A stretch of DNA of 64,000 nucleotides from Proteus vulgaris (GTDB lineage Bacteria > Pseudomonadota > Gammaproteobacteria > Enterobacterales > Enterobacteriaceae). The notes under the pieces are model-generated. The model was not told where the DNA came from and did no database searches. It saw only the letters and a list, made by a program, of their open reading frames with translations. This document shows, one piece after another, positions 31,019 to 39,630 of the stretch; within the stretch, counting starts at the first letter, position 1; the number at the start of each line of letters is the position of its first letter. Location of the stretch: the NCBI RefSeq assembly GCF_016239305.1, contig NZ_JAEHOQ010000010.1:62001-126000 (forward strand), in the 5' to 3' direction. The position numbers and the translations under genes were made by a program.

Positions 31019-31171
31019 TTGGGGTTTCTTATTATCTTTCAATAAAATAATCTTATTTAACGTAATGTTTTTATTACAAAAGAAGATAACTAGTAGAATA
31101 AATATATAGGCAATAATATTGAATTAATTTAGGAAGAGAATAAAAAAGAGGAAAATATCTTGAAGAAAAAT

Positions 31172-31248
<77 letters not shown>

Positions 31249-31270
31249 ACTGAATTGTTGTTTATAGAAT

Positions 31271-31347
<77 letters not shown>

Positions 31348-31377
31348 ACTGATACTATAACTTACTACTTTGTGAAT

Positions 31378-31454
<77 letters not shown>

Positions 31455-31469
31455 TCTCCACAGAGGGGC

Positions 31470-31497
31470 ACTATACTCAGGATCTGCTGAGTTGCAA
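31470..31497 (-). promoter_or_regulatory. Promoter of the initiator tRNA operon
   Basis: On the minus strand TTGCAA (31492-31497) and TATAGT (31470-31475) are 16 bp apart. A GC-rich GCCCCTC discriminator follows, the usual mark of stringently controlled stable RNA promoters. The start would be some 8-10 nt before the first tRNA. Confidence 0.78.
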
Positions 31498-31572
31498 GTT
31501 TTTTATGAAGTTTTTATCATTTTCTTTTAAAAACGGTCAGAAATAATACATGAGGATGCAATTTTAGGCAGT

Positions 31573-31690
31573 TATACTCGTTATGCTTAAAGTTGTGAGA
31601 GCTGATTATGCTCAGTCGAGTCACATAGTTTATCGATATTCCCTCAGTCTATCCTCACTTGCTGTGACTTAATGTTTAAAAGTCATATTG
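31573..31690. repeat. Degenerate ERIC-like repeat upstream of mltA
   Basis: The segment starts ATACTCGTTATGCTTAAAG and later has CGAGTCACATAGTTTAT and CCTCACTTGC. These follow in order the ERIC consensus and the clearer ERIC copy at 33.8 kb (ACTCGTCATACTTCAAG, CTAGTCACATACTGATG, TCATTCACTTG). The central palindrome is eroded. It occupies most of the 350-bp gap between the tRNA promoter and mltA; no gene is seen in that gap. Confidence 0.55.
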
Positions 31691-31805
31691 ATTAGAGGAT
31701 AATAGAAAACCTTAACTATCGGTATATCCATATCTTTATTGATTTGGCTTTGGTATCTTTTAGTTCAAAATCAACACTCAAATTTAGTCATTAAGCGGGC
31801 AAAAA

Positions 31806-32900
31806 ATGGTTACTTGGCGAAAATCGTTAATTTTAGGCATGTTAGCGCTTGCCTTGACAGGATGTCACCGTCCAACAGAGCAAGGTCAGCAATATAAAGA
31901 TGGAAAGCTTAAACAGGACTTGATCGAAGTCAGTTCGCCAAATACACAGGGTACACCGATTAATGGCCCAGATTATCTGCAACAAGTTAATCAGATAAAT
32001 CAAACATCATCTCGTTTGTATAATAGTAACAAAGAGACTTATCAAGCAGTTGAAAACTGGTTACGTTCAGGGGCAGATACTCGCCAATTACGCCAATTTA
32101 ATCTTTCTGCATTTCAAATGGAAGGTGTTGATAAATATGGTAATGTTCAATTTACTGGTTATTATACACCAGTCCTTGAAGCTCGTTTAACACAACAAGG
32201 TGAATTCCGATATCCTCTTTATAAAATGCCCGCAAATAGCCGCTCGAAACTCCCTTCACGTGCCGCTATCTATAATGGTGCATTAAGCCAATCTTTAATT
32301 GCAGCTTACAGTAATTCCATTATGGATAACTTTATGATGGAAGTTCAGGGAAGTGGTTACGTTGATTTTGGTGATGGAAAACCACTTACATTCTTTGGTT
32401 ATGCAGGAAAAAATGGGCATGCTTATCGGAGCATTGGTAAAGTGCTAATCGATAATGGCGAAGTAGAAAGAAAAGATATGTCGATGCTTGCTATTAGAGA
32501 GTGGGCTGATAAGCATAGCGATATTGAAGTGAGAAAATTATTAGAAGAAAATCCTTCATTTGTTTTTTTTAAACCAGAACCCTTTACACCAGTAAGAGGT
32601 GCTAGTGCTATCCCATTAATTGCACTTGCGTCAGTGGCTTCTGATAGAAGTATTATCCCTGCGGGAACTGTATTATTGGCTGAAATTCCTGTGCTTGATA
32701 ATTCAGGTAAGTTTACAGGTGAATATCAAATGCGTTTGATGGTTGCATTAGATGTAGGTGGTGCAATTAAAGGGCATCATTTCGATATTTATCATGGGAT
32801 TGGTAAAGATGCGGGTCATATGGCAGGCTTTTATAACCATTATGGGCGTGTTTGGGTATTAAAAAAATCACAACTTAACTTGCTAAATCCTTCGTCATAA
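31806..32900 (+). CDS. mltA: Membrane-bound lytic murein transglycosylase A, MltA
   Basis: MltA is an outer-membrane lipoprotein that cleaves peptidoglycan glycan strands with formation of 1,6-anhydromuramic acid. The 364-residue precursor (E. coli 365) has a lipoprotein signal with lipobox LTGC and lipidated C20. Conserved parts include QFTGYYTPVLEA, GSGYVDFGDG and the C-terminal LDVGGAIKGHHFDIYHGIG, whose second Asp is the catalytic acid of the family. It lies between the tRNA cluster and tcdA, as in E. coli. A 24-bp perfect palindrome follows 52 bp after the stop. Confidence 0.96.
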   Translation: MVTWRKSLILGMLALALTGCHRPTEQGQQYKDGKLKQDLIEVSSPNTQGTPINGPDYLQQVNQINQTSSRLYNSNKETYQAVENWLRSGADTRQLRQFNLSAFQMEGVDKYGNVQFTGYYTPVLEARLTQQGEFRYPLYKMPANSRSKLPSRAAIYNGALSQSLIAAYSNSIMDNFMMEVQGSGYVDFGDGKPLTFFGYAGKNGHAYRSIGKVLIDNGEVERKDMSMLAIREWADKHSDIEVRKLLEENPSFVFFKPEPFTPVRGASAIPLIALASVASDRSIIPAGTVLLAEIPVLDNSGKFTGEYQMRLMVALDVGGAIKGHHFDIYHGIGKDAGHMAGFYNHYGRVWVLKKSQLNLLNPSS

Positions 32901-32952
32901 AACGATTTACTATTCATCAGATTATTATTAACGGTAAAATCAAGTAAACGAC

Positions 32953-32976
32953 ATGGCTATTGATATCAATAGCCAT
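32953..32976. terminator. 24-bp perfect palindrome between mltA and tcdA
   Basis: ATGGCTATTGAT is followed at once by its exact reverse complement. As RNA it would fold to a GGCTATTG/CAATAGCC stem with an ATAT loop, followed by a T-rich but broken tract (AATTATTTCTGTTATTT). It may terminate mltA or bind a dimeric protein. It contains the first ATG of the tcdA frame, which argues against that ATG as the true start. Confidence 0.5.
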
Positions 32977-33009
32977 AATTATTTCTGTTATTTAGGTTGT
33001 TATCGCATT

Positions 33010-33828
33010 ATGCAAAATTCATTATCAGATTCATATTTACAACGCTTTTCTGGAATAGGACGACTTTATGGGCAAAATGCGTTGTCTTATTTTTCTCAGG
33101 CCCATATTTGTGTCGTGGGTATAGGTGGGGTAGGCAGTTGGGCTGCAGAAGCACTAGCACGCAGTGGCATTGGTGCTATCACCTTAATCGATATGGATGA
33201 TGTTTGCGTAACTAATACGAATAGGCAAATACACGCATTAAAAGAAAATGTCGGTCAGCCTAAATGTGACGTTATGAAACAGCGTATTTTGGAAATCAAT
33301 CCAGAATGTAATGTCACTAGTATTGATGATTTTGTCACGGTTGATAATGTCGCTGAGATGATGAATAACAATTTTGATTATGTGATTGATGCGATTGATA
33401 GTGTTAGACCAAAAGCTGCGTTATTAGCATATTGTCGCCGTTATAAAATTCCCGTGATCACAACTGGAGGAGCGGGTGGACAAATTGATCCAACCCAAAT
33501 TCAAGTGGTTGATTTAGCCAAAACAATTCAAGATCCGCTAGCCGCGAAATTAAGAGAACGCTTAAAATCTGATTTTAATGTTGTAAAAAACAGCAAAGGT
33601 AAGCTAGGCATAGACTGTGTTTTTTCGACTGAGCAACTAGTTTACCCACAGGGGGATGGTACAGTTTGCGCAGCGAAAAGCACCGCTGACGGTGTAAAGC
33701 GAATGGATTGTTCAGCAGGATTTGGTGCGGTAACGATGGTAACAGCTTCTTTTGGCTTTATTGCGGTGTCTCATGCGTTGAAGAAGATGTTAGCGAAAGC
33801 TCAACGTACTCGTCATACTTCAAGTTGA
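33010..33828 (+). CDS. tcdA: tRNA threonylcarbamoyladenosine dehydratase TcdA (CsdL)
   Basis: TcdA is an E1-like ATP-dependent enzyme that cyclises t6A37 to ct6A in tRNAs, working with the CsdA-CsdE sulfur relay encoded next door. The 272-residue protein has the nucleotide-binding motif GIGGVGSWAAEALAR, DMDDVCVTNTNRQ, and the conserved AYCRRYKIPVITTGGAGG and VFSTEQLVYP segments. The frame opens at 32953, but that ATG is inside a palindrome; the ATG at 33010 (MQNSLSDSYLQRF) fits the E. coli N-terminus. The last six codons (TRHTSS) and the stop lie in an ERIC element, so the C-terminus differs from the E. coli one. Confidence 0.93.
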   Translation: MQNSLSDSYLQRFSGIGRLYGQNALSYFSQAHICVVGIGGVGSWAAEALARSGIGAITLIDMDDVCVTNTNRQIHALKENVGQPKCDVMKQRILEINPECNVTSIDDFVTVDNVAEMMNNNFDYVIDAIDSVRPKAALLAYCRRYKIPVITTGGAGGQIDPTQIQVVDLAKTIQDPLAAKLRERLKSDFNVVKNSKGKLGIDCVFSTEQLVYPQGDGTVCAAKSTADGVKRMDCSAGFGAVTMVTASFGFIAVSHALKKMLAKAQRTRHTSS

Positions 33829-33922
33829 CTGTGTTCATTCGCACTAGTCACATACTGATGTATGCTCCTAGTGACTCATTCACTTGTCGCCTAGCTACAC
33901 CTCGAATTATTTAGAGTATATA
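33807..33922. repeat. ERIC element between tcdA and csdE
   Basis: A roughly 116-bp imperfect palindrome with the features of the enterobacterial repetitive intergenic consensus. The end segment CGTCATACTTCAAGTTG, the centre CTAGTCACATACTGATG and TATGCTCCTAGTGACTC, and the right arm CACTTGTCGCC and CTCGAATTATTTAGAGTATA all match the ERIC consensus as I recall it. The centre folds as CACTAG/CTAGTG with an inner CATAC/GTATG. It sits between the convergent tcdA and csdE and overlaps the 3' end of tcdA, supplying its stop codon. Confidence 0.88.
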
Positions 33923-33960
33923 TTTGTATTATATATTGAGATTTTGAGCCTAAGTTAAGT

Positions 33961-34410
33961 CTAAGATTGAGAAGTGAGTGATTTTAATCGTGCGATAATT
34001 GCATTCACTCCATCAGTACGGGATTGGCTAATTTGATTAGCCAATCCTAATTGATCGAAAATCGCTAATATATCGATATCCGCTATTTCTTGTGCCGTTT
34101 TATTTTCAACTACCGTTAAGATAATAGTGAGTAAGCCTTTTACAATCCGTCCATCACTATCACCATAAACGTGATATTTACCATTACTATTTAATTCAAC
34201 GCCTAACCAAACTCGATTCTCACAACCTTTGATCTCTTTTTCTGTTGTTTTTAATTCATCAGGTAATGTGGGCAATTTTCGTGAAAGTTGAATTAATTGA
34301 CGATATTTATCTTCCCATGCTTTTGATTTTTGAAAATCATTAAGCAATACCTCTAAGGTAATTTCATGACCAAAAGGGTGTTGGGTGGTGAGATGATGTG
34401 TTTTGTTCAT
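33961..34410 (-). CDS. csdE: Cysteine desulfurase sulfur acceptor CsdE
   Basis: CsdE is a SufE-type protein that takes persulfide sulfur from CsdA through an active-site cysteine and supports TcdA-dependent ct6A formation. The 149-residue protein (E. coli 147) has the fold-typical segment YRQLIQLSRKLPTLPDEL and the cysteine in KGCENRVWLG near residue 62. It starts 5 bp downstream of the csdA stop, so csdA-csdE is an operon. It converges with tcdA across an ERIC element. Confidence 0.94.
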   Translation of the reverse strand: MNKTHHLTTQHPFGHEITLEVLLNDFQKSKAWEDKYRQLIQLSRKLPTLPDELKTTEKEIKGCENRVWLGVELNSNGKYHVYGDSDGRIVKGLLTIILTVVENKTAQEIADIDILAIFDQLGLANQISQSRTDGVNAIIARLKSLTSQS

Positions 34411-34415
34411 TATGA

Positions 34416-35627
34416 TTATTCGTCTTTTAAGAGTGTTAAAGCAAAATTAATGGCATTAATAAAAGCATCAATATCAGCACGTTGATTATAAGGCATAAAA
34501 GAAATGCGTAAACAGCCTGAAATATTTAATGAATCAATAAGAGGTTGTGCACAATGTTGCCCTGTACGTAATGCTATGCCTTTCTCTGCGATTAATGTTG
34601 CTAAATCACTATGATGGATGCCCGCAAAATTAAAAGAGATGACGGATGAATTAGGGGCGCGATAGCTGATAAATCCATCTAACTCACTTAGGCGTCTTTC
34701 AGCTTCATCAGCAAGCTCTAATGTATATTGGTTAGCCTGATACAAATCTTGTGCTTCTAACCATGCTAATGTCGCTGAGAAAGCGATAACACCTGCGACA
34801 TTAGGTGTTCCGGCTTCAAAACAGTGAGGAATAGGTGCGGGTGTAAAACCGTCAAAGGTTGCATTTGTTAGCATTTTCCCCCCACCATGCCAAGGTGCCA
34901 TCTCGTCTAAAAGCTCACGTTTACCATAACAAATACCTAATCCATTAGGGCCATAAAGCTTGTGTGCGGAAAAAACATAAAAATCGATATCAAGAGCGCT
35001 CACATCTGTTGAGTGGTGTGCGATGCCTTGCGCACCATCAACCACTAATAAACAGTTATCATATTGATGTACACATTGAGACACTTTATCTAAGGCGATT
35101 TGCGCGCCGGTGATATTCGACATTTGGCTAATTGCCACAACACGAGTTCGCTCACAGATCAAATGATTTAGGTTATCAATTGAAGGTAAAAAATCATCTT
35201 CAATAGGCCAACGAATAATTTTTGCCCCTGTCTGCTTGGCTAACATTAACCAAGGAATAAGATTGGCATGATGTTCTTGTTCACTCACTATTATTTCATC
35301 ACCCGCTTGTAAGCGTGGGCGAAAATAGCCTTGAGCAATTAAGTTGAGTGATTCAGTGGTGCCTTTTGTCCAAATAATTGTGTCATCATCGGCACTATTA
35401 ATTAATTTGGCAACTTGCTGACGAGTCGCTTCAAACTGTTGTGTGGTTTCTTTGGCATGTTGATATTGGCTACGATGAACCGTTGCAAAGTTATGGCGAT
35501 AAAAATTATCTGAGGCTTCTATCATGGCTAGAGGCTTTAATGCTGTAGCTGCGCTATCAAGATAAACAGTGTTTGTTGCAAGAGCCGGAAATTGTTGTCG
35601 AAATAATTCAGGGGAAAATACGTTCAT
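34416..35627 (-). CDS. csdA: Cysteine desulfurase CsdA
   Basis: CsdA is a PLP enzyme that removes sulfur from cysteine (or selenium from selenocysteine) and passes it to CsdE. The 403-residue protein (E. coli 401) has the group II desulfurase features: EQEHHANLIPW, the DGAQG segment, the PLP lysine in FSAHKLYGPNG near residue 226 and the active-site cysteine in RTGQHCAQPL near 358. The ATG at 35627 gives MNVFSPELFRQQFPAL, as in E. coli. Candidate promoter elements lie in the AT-rich region upstream (see the gap entry). Confidence 0.95.
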   Translation of the reverse strand: MNVFSPELFRQQFPALATNTVYLDSAATALKPLAMIEASDNFYRHNFATVHRSQYQHAKETTQQFEATRQQVAKLINSADDDTIIWTKGTTESLNLIAQGYFRPRLQAGDEIIVSEQEHHANLIPWLMLAKQTGAKIIRWPIEDDFLPSIDNLNHLICERTRVVAISQMSNITGAQIALDKVSQCVHQYDNCLLVVDGAQGIAHHSTDVSALDIDFYVFSAHKLYGPNGLGICYGKRELLDEMAPWHGGGKMLTNATFDGFTPAPIPHCFEAGTPNVAGVIAFSATLAWLEAQDLYQANQYTLELADEAERRLSELDGFISYRAPNSSVISFNFAGIHHSDLATLIAEKGIALRTGQHCAQPLIDSLNISGCLRISFMPYNQRADIDAFINAINFALTLLKDE

Positions 35628-35966
35628 AATTATGCTGTGTTGGTAGATGAATAACGTTTCGTGATTTGTAGTAAAAATAGGGCGTGTAGATTATACGGTT
35701 AATTATATTTATTTATAATGAAAAACTAAGAATATCCGTCAATAGCATGATGGTGCGCCCATAATAACACGATAAAGATGGCGAAAGTTCACTCAATAAA
35801 AAATTACAGATAGTAGATTTATCATGTGTTTTTTCTTTAAATTAATCATTTTAAAAAGAATATGATGCATTTTTCAGAACAATGATAATAAATTTATTGT
35901 AAAGAAAAGATGAAAACATCAAAAGTGAGTGTATTGGGGATAAAAAATTAGATAAAAATAGGGAAT
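35628..35966. other. AT-rich gap between csdA and gcvB
   Basis: No gene is seen. On the minus strand a TTGACG (35737-35742) is 17 bp from ATTATA, and a TATAAT (35690-35695) lies 63 bp upstream of csdA without a good -35; either could drive csdA. The part from 35770 to 35966 is very AT-rich and holds only short unconvincing frames. Confidence 0.5.
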
Positions 35967-36165
35967 AAAAAAAGCACCGCCTTGGCGGTGCACTATAAAA
36001 TCACTATGGACAGACAGGGTAAATGTACAGGAAGTGAAAAAAAACAGTAGCATCAGCTACTAAGTCTGGAATTTCCAGACAACTTGCAAACACAACATCA
36101 CAACCACAAAGCCAAAAGTTTTGCAGTATTACTACTACACAACTTTTCGTTCCGGCTTAGGAAGT
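35967..36165 (-). ncRNA. gcvB: GcvB small RNA
   Basis: The minus strand starts ACTTCCTAAGCCGGAACG and keeps the G/U-rich seed region GGTTGTGATGTTGTGTTTGC, the conserved ACTTCCTGTACATTTACCC and TGTCTGTCCATAGTG blocks, and a terminator GCACCGCC/GGCGGTGC followed by seven T. All match E. coli GcvB in order. GcvB is an Hfq-dependent RNA that represses many amino acid and peptide transport mRNAs. It is divergent from gcvA, its activator in E. coli, with a 123-bp gap to the gcvA start. Length is about 199 nt against roughly 205 in E. coli. Confidence 0.97.
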
Positions 36166-36171
36166 GCGCTT

Positions 36172-36200
36172 ACTATAGGTATTTACTGGCTAATCATCAA
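36172..36200 (-). promoter_or_regulatory. gcvB promoter
   Basis: TTGATG (36195-36200) and TATAGT (36172-36177) on the minus strand are 17 bp apart, and the -10 is 6 bp from the predicted 5' end of gcvB. GcvA would be expected to bind just upstream, in the gap shared with gcvA. Confidence 0.75.
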
Positions 36201-36288
36201 GGGACAAATTATAATGCTTCGCATAAAAAAAACTAATGATAAAAGTTAGGGTCTACTAATAGCCAAAATAGGGGTTTAAGAGCCGAAT

Positions 36289-37209
36289 ATGTCTAAACGT
36301 TTACCACCATTAAATGCGCTTAGGGTTTTTGATTCAGCGGCACGTCATTTAAGTTTTACTAAAGCTGCGGAAGAATTATTTGTGACGCAAGCAGCAGTGA
36401 GCCATCAAATTAAAACACTAGAAGAATTCCTTGGGCTAAAATTATTTAGAAGACGTAATCGCTCGCTTTTATTGACCGAAGAAGGGCAAAGCTATTATCT
36501 CGATATTAAGGAAATTTTTTCATCAATTAACGAGGCAACTCGTAAATTATTAGCGAGAAGCGCGAAAGGCGCACTGACTGTTAGCCTTTCTCCAAGTTTT
36601 GCGATCCAATGGCTAGTACCTAGATTATCTGGATTTAATCAAGCTTATCCGGGGATTGATGTACGAATTCAGGCTGTTGATAGAGAAGAAGATAAGCTTG
36701 CTGATGACGTTGATGTGGCAATTTTTTATGGTCGAGGGAACTGGACAGGGCTACGGACAGACCGCCTTTATGCAGAATATTTAATTCCTGTTTGTGCGCC
36801 ATCTTTACTTACAGGTGAAAAACCACTAAAAACCTCATCCGATCTGATTTATCATACGCTACTACATGATACATCTCGTCGAGATTGGCAAGCTTATGTT
36901 CGCCAATTAGAGATACAAAATCAGATCAATGTGCAGCAAGGCCCCATTTTTAGCCATAGTTCAATGGTGATCCAGGCCGCTGTACATGGGCAAGGTGTTG
37001 CATTAGTTAATAATGTCATGGCACGTAGTGAAATAGAGTCAGGTCGGCTAGTTCGACCTTTTCCAGATGTCCTTGTCAGTAAAAATGCATTTTATTTAGT
37101 TTGCCAAGATAGTCAGGCTGAATTGGGTAAAATCGCGGCTTTTCGCCAATGGATTTTATCACAAGCAGCGAACGAACAAGAAAAGCTGGGTTTACTGACA
37201 TCATCTTAA
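36289..37209 (+). CDS. gcvA: Glycine cleavage system transcriptional regulator GcvA
   Basis: GcvA is a LysR-type regulator that controls gcvTHP and activates gcvB according to glycine. The 306-residue protein (E. coli 305) has the N-terminal winged helix-turn-helix in LPPLNALRVFDSAARHLSF and KAAEELFVTQAAVSHQIKTL, then a substrate-binding domain with SLSPSFAIQWLVPRL. It is divergent from gcvB. ygdD and rlmM follow on the same strand, as in E. coli. GAGCCGAA near the ATG is a weak ribosome binding site. Confidence 0.96.
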   Translation: MSKRLPPLNALRVFDSAARHLSFTKAAEELFVTQAAVSHQIKTLEEFLGLKLFRRRNRSLLLTEEGQSYYLDIKEIFSSINEATRKLLARSAKGALTVSLSPSFAIQWLVPRLSGFNQAYPGIDVRIQAVDREEDKLADDVDVAIFYGRGNWTGLRTDRLYAEYLIPVCAPSLLTGEKPLKTSSDLIYHTLLHDTSRRDWQAYVRQLEIQNQINVQQGPIFSHSSMVIQAAVHGQGVALVNNVMARSEIESGRLVRPFPDVLVSKNAFYLVCQDSQAELGKIAAFRQWILSQAANEQEKLGLLTSS

Positions 37210-37254
37210 TATTATGATTGGCAAAATATCTTCTAAATTAGGAAGGAATAAACA

Positions 37255-37650
37255 GTGAATAGTCGTACATTGCTTATGTTTTCCGCGATTAGTGGCTTTT
37301 TTTATGTCGCTTTTGGTGCATTTGCAACGCATAAGCTAGCACCTCATTTATCGCCACAACATTGGGAATACATCCAATTAGCGATGCGCTACCAGATTGT
37401 ACATACCTTGATACTTGTCGGGATCGCAGCAATATTAATGCGAAAAACCATCTTATGGTTTTATTGGGCTGGTATTTTCTTTAGTGTTGGTATTCTACTT
37501 TTCAGTGGTAGCCTTTATTGTATGGCGCTAACACAAGTTAGATTGTTATCTTATTTTACGCCAATTGGTGGATTTAGTTTTCTTATTGGTTGGACTTTAA
37601 TTTTTATTGGCGCTTTGCGTCTAAGGGCACCGGCGTCTCGCCATGAATAA
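37255..37650 (+). CDS. ygdD: YgdD, DUF423 inner membrane protein
   Basis: A 131-residue protein with four hydrophobic segments and the DUF423 pattern [11 protein letters not shown] near residues 21-31, plus LRYQ-like [12 protein letters not shown] and [12 protein letters not shown]. The function is not known. GTG is the start, preceded by AGGAAGGA. It overlaps rlmM by 8 bp, so the two are translationally coupled. Confidence 0.93.
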   Translation: MNSRTLLMFSAISGFFYVAFGAFATHKLAPHLSPQHWEYIQLAMRYQIVHTLILVGIAAILMRKTILWFYWAGIFFSVGILLFSGSLYCMALTQVRLLSYFTPIGGFSFLIGWTLIFIGALRLRAPASRHE

Positions 37651-38740
37651 AGTTGCATTATATTGTCGCCAAGGTTTTGAAAAAGAGTGCGCGGCTGAGA
37701 TTACGGATAAAGCAGGCCAAATCGGCGTTTATGGCTTTCCTCGTGTTAAAGAGGGAAGTGGCTATGTGATTTTTGAATGCTACCAAGAAGGTGAAGCAGA
37801 TAAGATCGCGCGTGAAGTAAATTTTCGTGAATTAATTTTTGCTCGTCAGATGTTTGTGACAGGTGAATTACTTAAAGATTTACCGCCAGAAGATAGAATT
37901 ACACCTATTGTTGGAATGCTAAAAGGCGCTGTTGAAAAAGCGGGTGAACTGCGAGTTGAAGTTGCTGATACTAACGAAAGTAAAGAGTTATTAAAATTTT
38001 GCCGTAAATTTACGGTGCCATTACGTAATCATTTACGTAATGAAAAAATTTTGCTGAAAGTAGAGAATTTTAGCCGTCCTATTATCCATGTGTTTTTCAT
38101 TGCGTCTGGATGTTGTTATGTTGGCTATTCTTATAGTTTCAATAATTCCGCATTCTATATGGGTATTCCTCGATTAAAATTTCCATCAGATGCACCAAGT
38201 CGCTCTACACTGAAACTTGAAGAAGCATTTCATATTTTCATTCCTTATGAAGAATGGGAAGAGCGTTTAGCAAGCGGAATGAAAGCCGTTGATTTAGGAG
38301 CTTGTCCCGGTGGTTGGACTTATCAATTAGTGAAACGCAGTATGATGGTACATGCAGTCGATAATGGTCCAATGGCACAATCTTTAATGGATACAGGGCA
38401 AGTTCGTCATCACCAAGTTGATGGCTTTAAATTCGAACCTACCTCTAAAAATATCACATGGCTTGTCTGTGATATGGTTGAAAAACCAGCTAAAGTCGCT
38501 GCATTAATGACAACATGGGTTGCTAATGAATGGTGCCGTGAGGCAATTTTTAACTTAAAATTACCAATGAAAAAGCGTTATGAGGAAGTTTCTCATATTC
38601 TTGAAAAAATAAAGACAGAATTAGCTGAAAAAGGGATTAACGTTAAAATCCAAGCAAAACATCTTTATCATGATAGAGAAGAAATAACTGTTCATATTCA
38701 AAATATTTGGGCCGCATATCGGCCGGATCGCGAATTTTAA
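37643..38740 (+). CDS. rlmM: 23S rRNA C2498 2'-O-ribose methyltransferase RlmM
   Basis: RlmM methylates the ribose of C2498 in 23S rRNA with SAM. The 365-residue protein (E. coli 366) has an N-terminal THUMP-like region, then the Rossmann methyltransferase domain with the SAM motif [14 protein letters not shown] around residues 220-233 and the catalytic Lys/Asp/Lys set represented by [10 protein letters not shown] and [13 protein letters not shown]. It overlaps ygdD by 8 bp and is followed by a clear terminator shared with the convergent xni. Confidence 0.96.
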   Translation: MNKVALYCRQGFEKECAAEITDKAGQIGVYGFPRVKEGSGYVIFECYQEGEADKIAREVNFRELIFARQMFVTGELLKDLPPEDRITPIVGMLKGAVEKAGELRVEVADTNESKELLKFCRKFTVPLRNHLRNEKILLKVENFSRPIIHVFFIASGCCYVGYSYSFNNSAFYMGIPRLKFPSDAPSRSTLKLEEAFHIFIPYEEWEERLASGMKAVDLGACPGGWTYQLVKRSMMVHAVDNGPMAQSLMDTGQVRHHQVDGFKFEPTSKNITWLVCDMVEKPAKVAALMTTWVANEWCREAIFNLKLPMKKRYEEVSHILEKIKTELAEKGINVKIQAKHLYHDREEITVHIQNIWAAYRPDREF

Positions 38741-38777
38741 ATATGATAAGAACTCATCAATGTATCATTGATGACAA

Positions 38778-38816
38778 TAAAAAAGCTAAGCTTTTATTTA
38801 TAGGCTTAGCTTTTTT
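38778..38816. terminator. Terminator after rlmM
   Basis: AAAAGCTAAGC pairs with GCTTAGCTTTT and has a T run at the right and an A run at the left, so it may work for rlmM and for the convergent xni transcript. Confidence 0.85.
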
Positions 38817-38871
38817 ACTTTATATAATTATATTAGAACTATCAGCAGGTTGAGTCTTAATTATTTGGATT

Positions 38872-39627
38872 TTAGCTAGTTAAACGTAATTGTTGTAGAT
38901 TGCCGTTTAATTGAATATCAGTGCGTAATGTTGTGATTTTCCGACTAATAAAAGCAGACTCTTTATGAGTAATAAGCTTGTTCTGCCATTTTGTAGGGAT
39001 GTCATCAATATGCTGATAAAGCGACTCTAGGTCAGGATGAATTTGTAAAAGCTCTGTAGCACTTTTAGGGCCAATACCAGGAACTCCTGCAACTTTACTG
39101 CTACTGACTCCCGTTAATCCCCAATAATCAGTAAGCTGAGATGGTTCGACACCAAATTCTGCTCTGATAAATTCTAAATCTAACCAGCGTCGTTGAAAAT
39201 AATCTCGAATACGAATAGAGGGTGAAAGTAACTGACAATACCCTTTATCGGTTGAAATAATGGTGACATGGAAACCGGCATTTGCCACTTTTGTTGCTAG
39301 TGTTGCGGCAACGTCATCTGCTTCATCTCCACCGGAATGCCAGCTTTGTATTCCTAAATTGAGTAACATTGCTTTAATTTCCGGCAATTGTTGTCGCAAC
39401 TCATCAGGCATTGGTGTCCGTCCAGCTTTATAATCAGGGAGGAGTTGATGTCGCCAACTACCGTCTCTGTCATCTTCATCAAAGACCGCTACGGCATGAG
39501 TAGGTTGTGTGTGACCAAGCAATTGGTTGACACTCTGTTCACACACAGTTAGGCAAGAAGAACCTGACGCCGCATGAATGCGACGGATCAGGTTTAAAGC
39601 ATCAATAATCAGCAAATGTATCATCAT
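38872..39627 (-). CDS. xni: Flap endonuclease Xni (ExoIX)
   Basis: Xni is a structure-specific flap endonuclease related to the 5' nuclease domain of DNA polymerase I. The 251-residue protein matches E. coli Xni in length, with [15 protein letters not shown] at the N-terminus, acidic metal ligands in AVFDEDDRD and [22 protein letters not shown] and the helix-hairpin-helix [18 protein letters not shown]. Two ATG codons start the frame. It is 3 bp downstream of ppnN, so both form an operon as in E. coli. Confidence 0.95.
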   Translation of the reverse strand: MMIHLLIIDALNLIRRIHAASGSSCLTVCEQSVNQLLGHTQPTHAVAVFDEDDRDGSWRHQLLPDYKAGRTPMPDELRQQLPEIKAMLLNLGIQSWHSGGDEADDVAATLATKVANAGFHVTIISTDKGYCQLLSPSIRIRDYFQRRWLDLEFIRAEFGVEPSQLTDYWGLTGVSSSKVAGVPGIGPKSATELLQIHPDLESLYQHIDDIPTKWQNKLITHKESAFISRKITTLRTDIQLNGNLQQLRLTS

Positions 39628-39630
39628 AAA

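Noticed and set aside
33708-33914. A 68-codon frame spanning the tcdA end and the ERIC repeat.
   Set aside because: It is a frame shadow of tcdA extended through the repeat; no independent support.
35878-35900. AATGATAATAAATTTATTG resembling a Fur box.
   Set aside because: The match is partial, the region is AT-rich, and it is about 250 bp from the nearest start codon.
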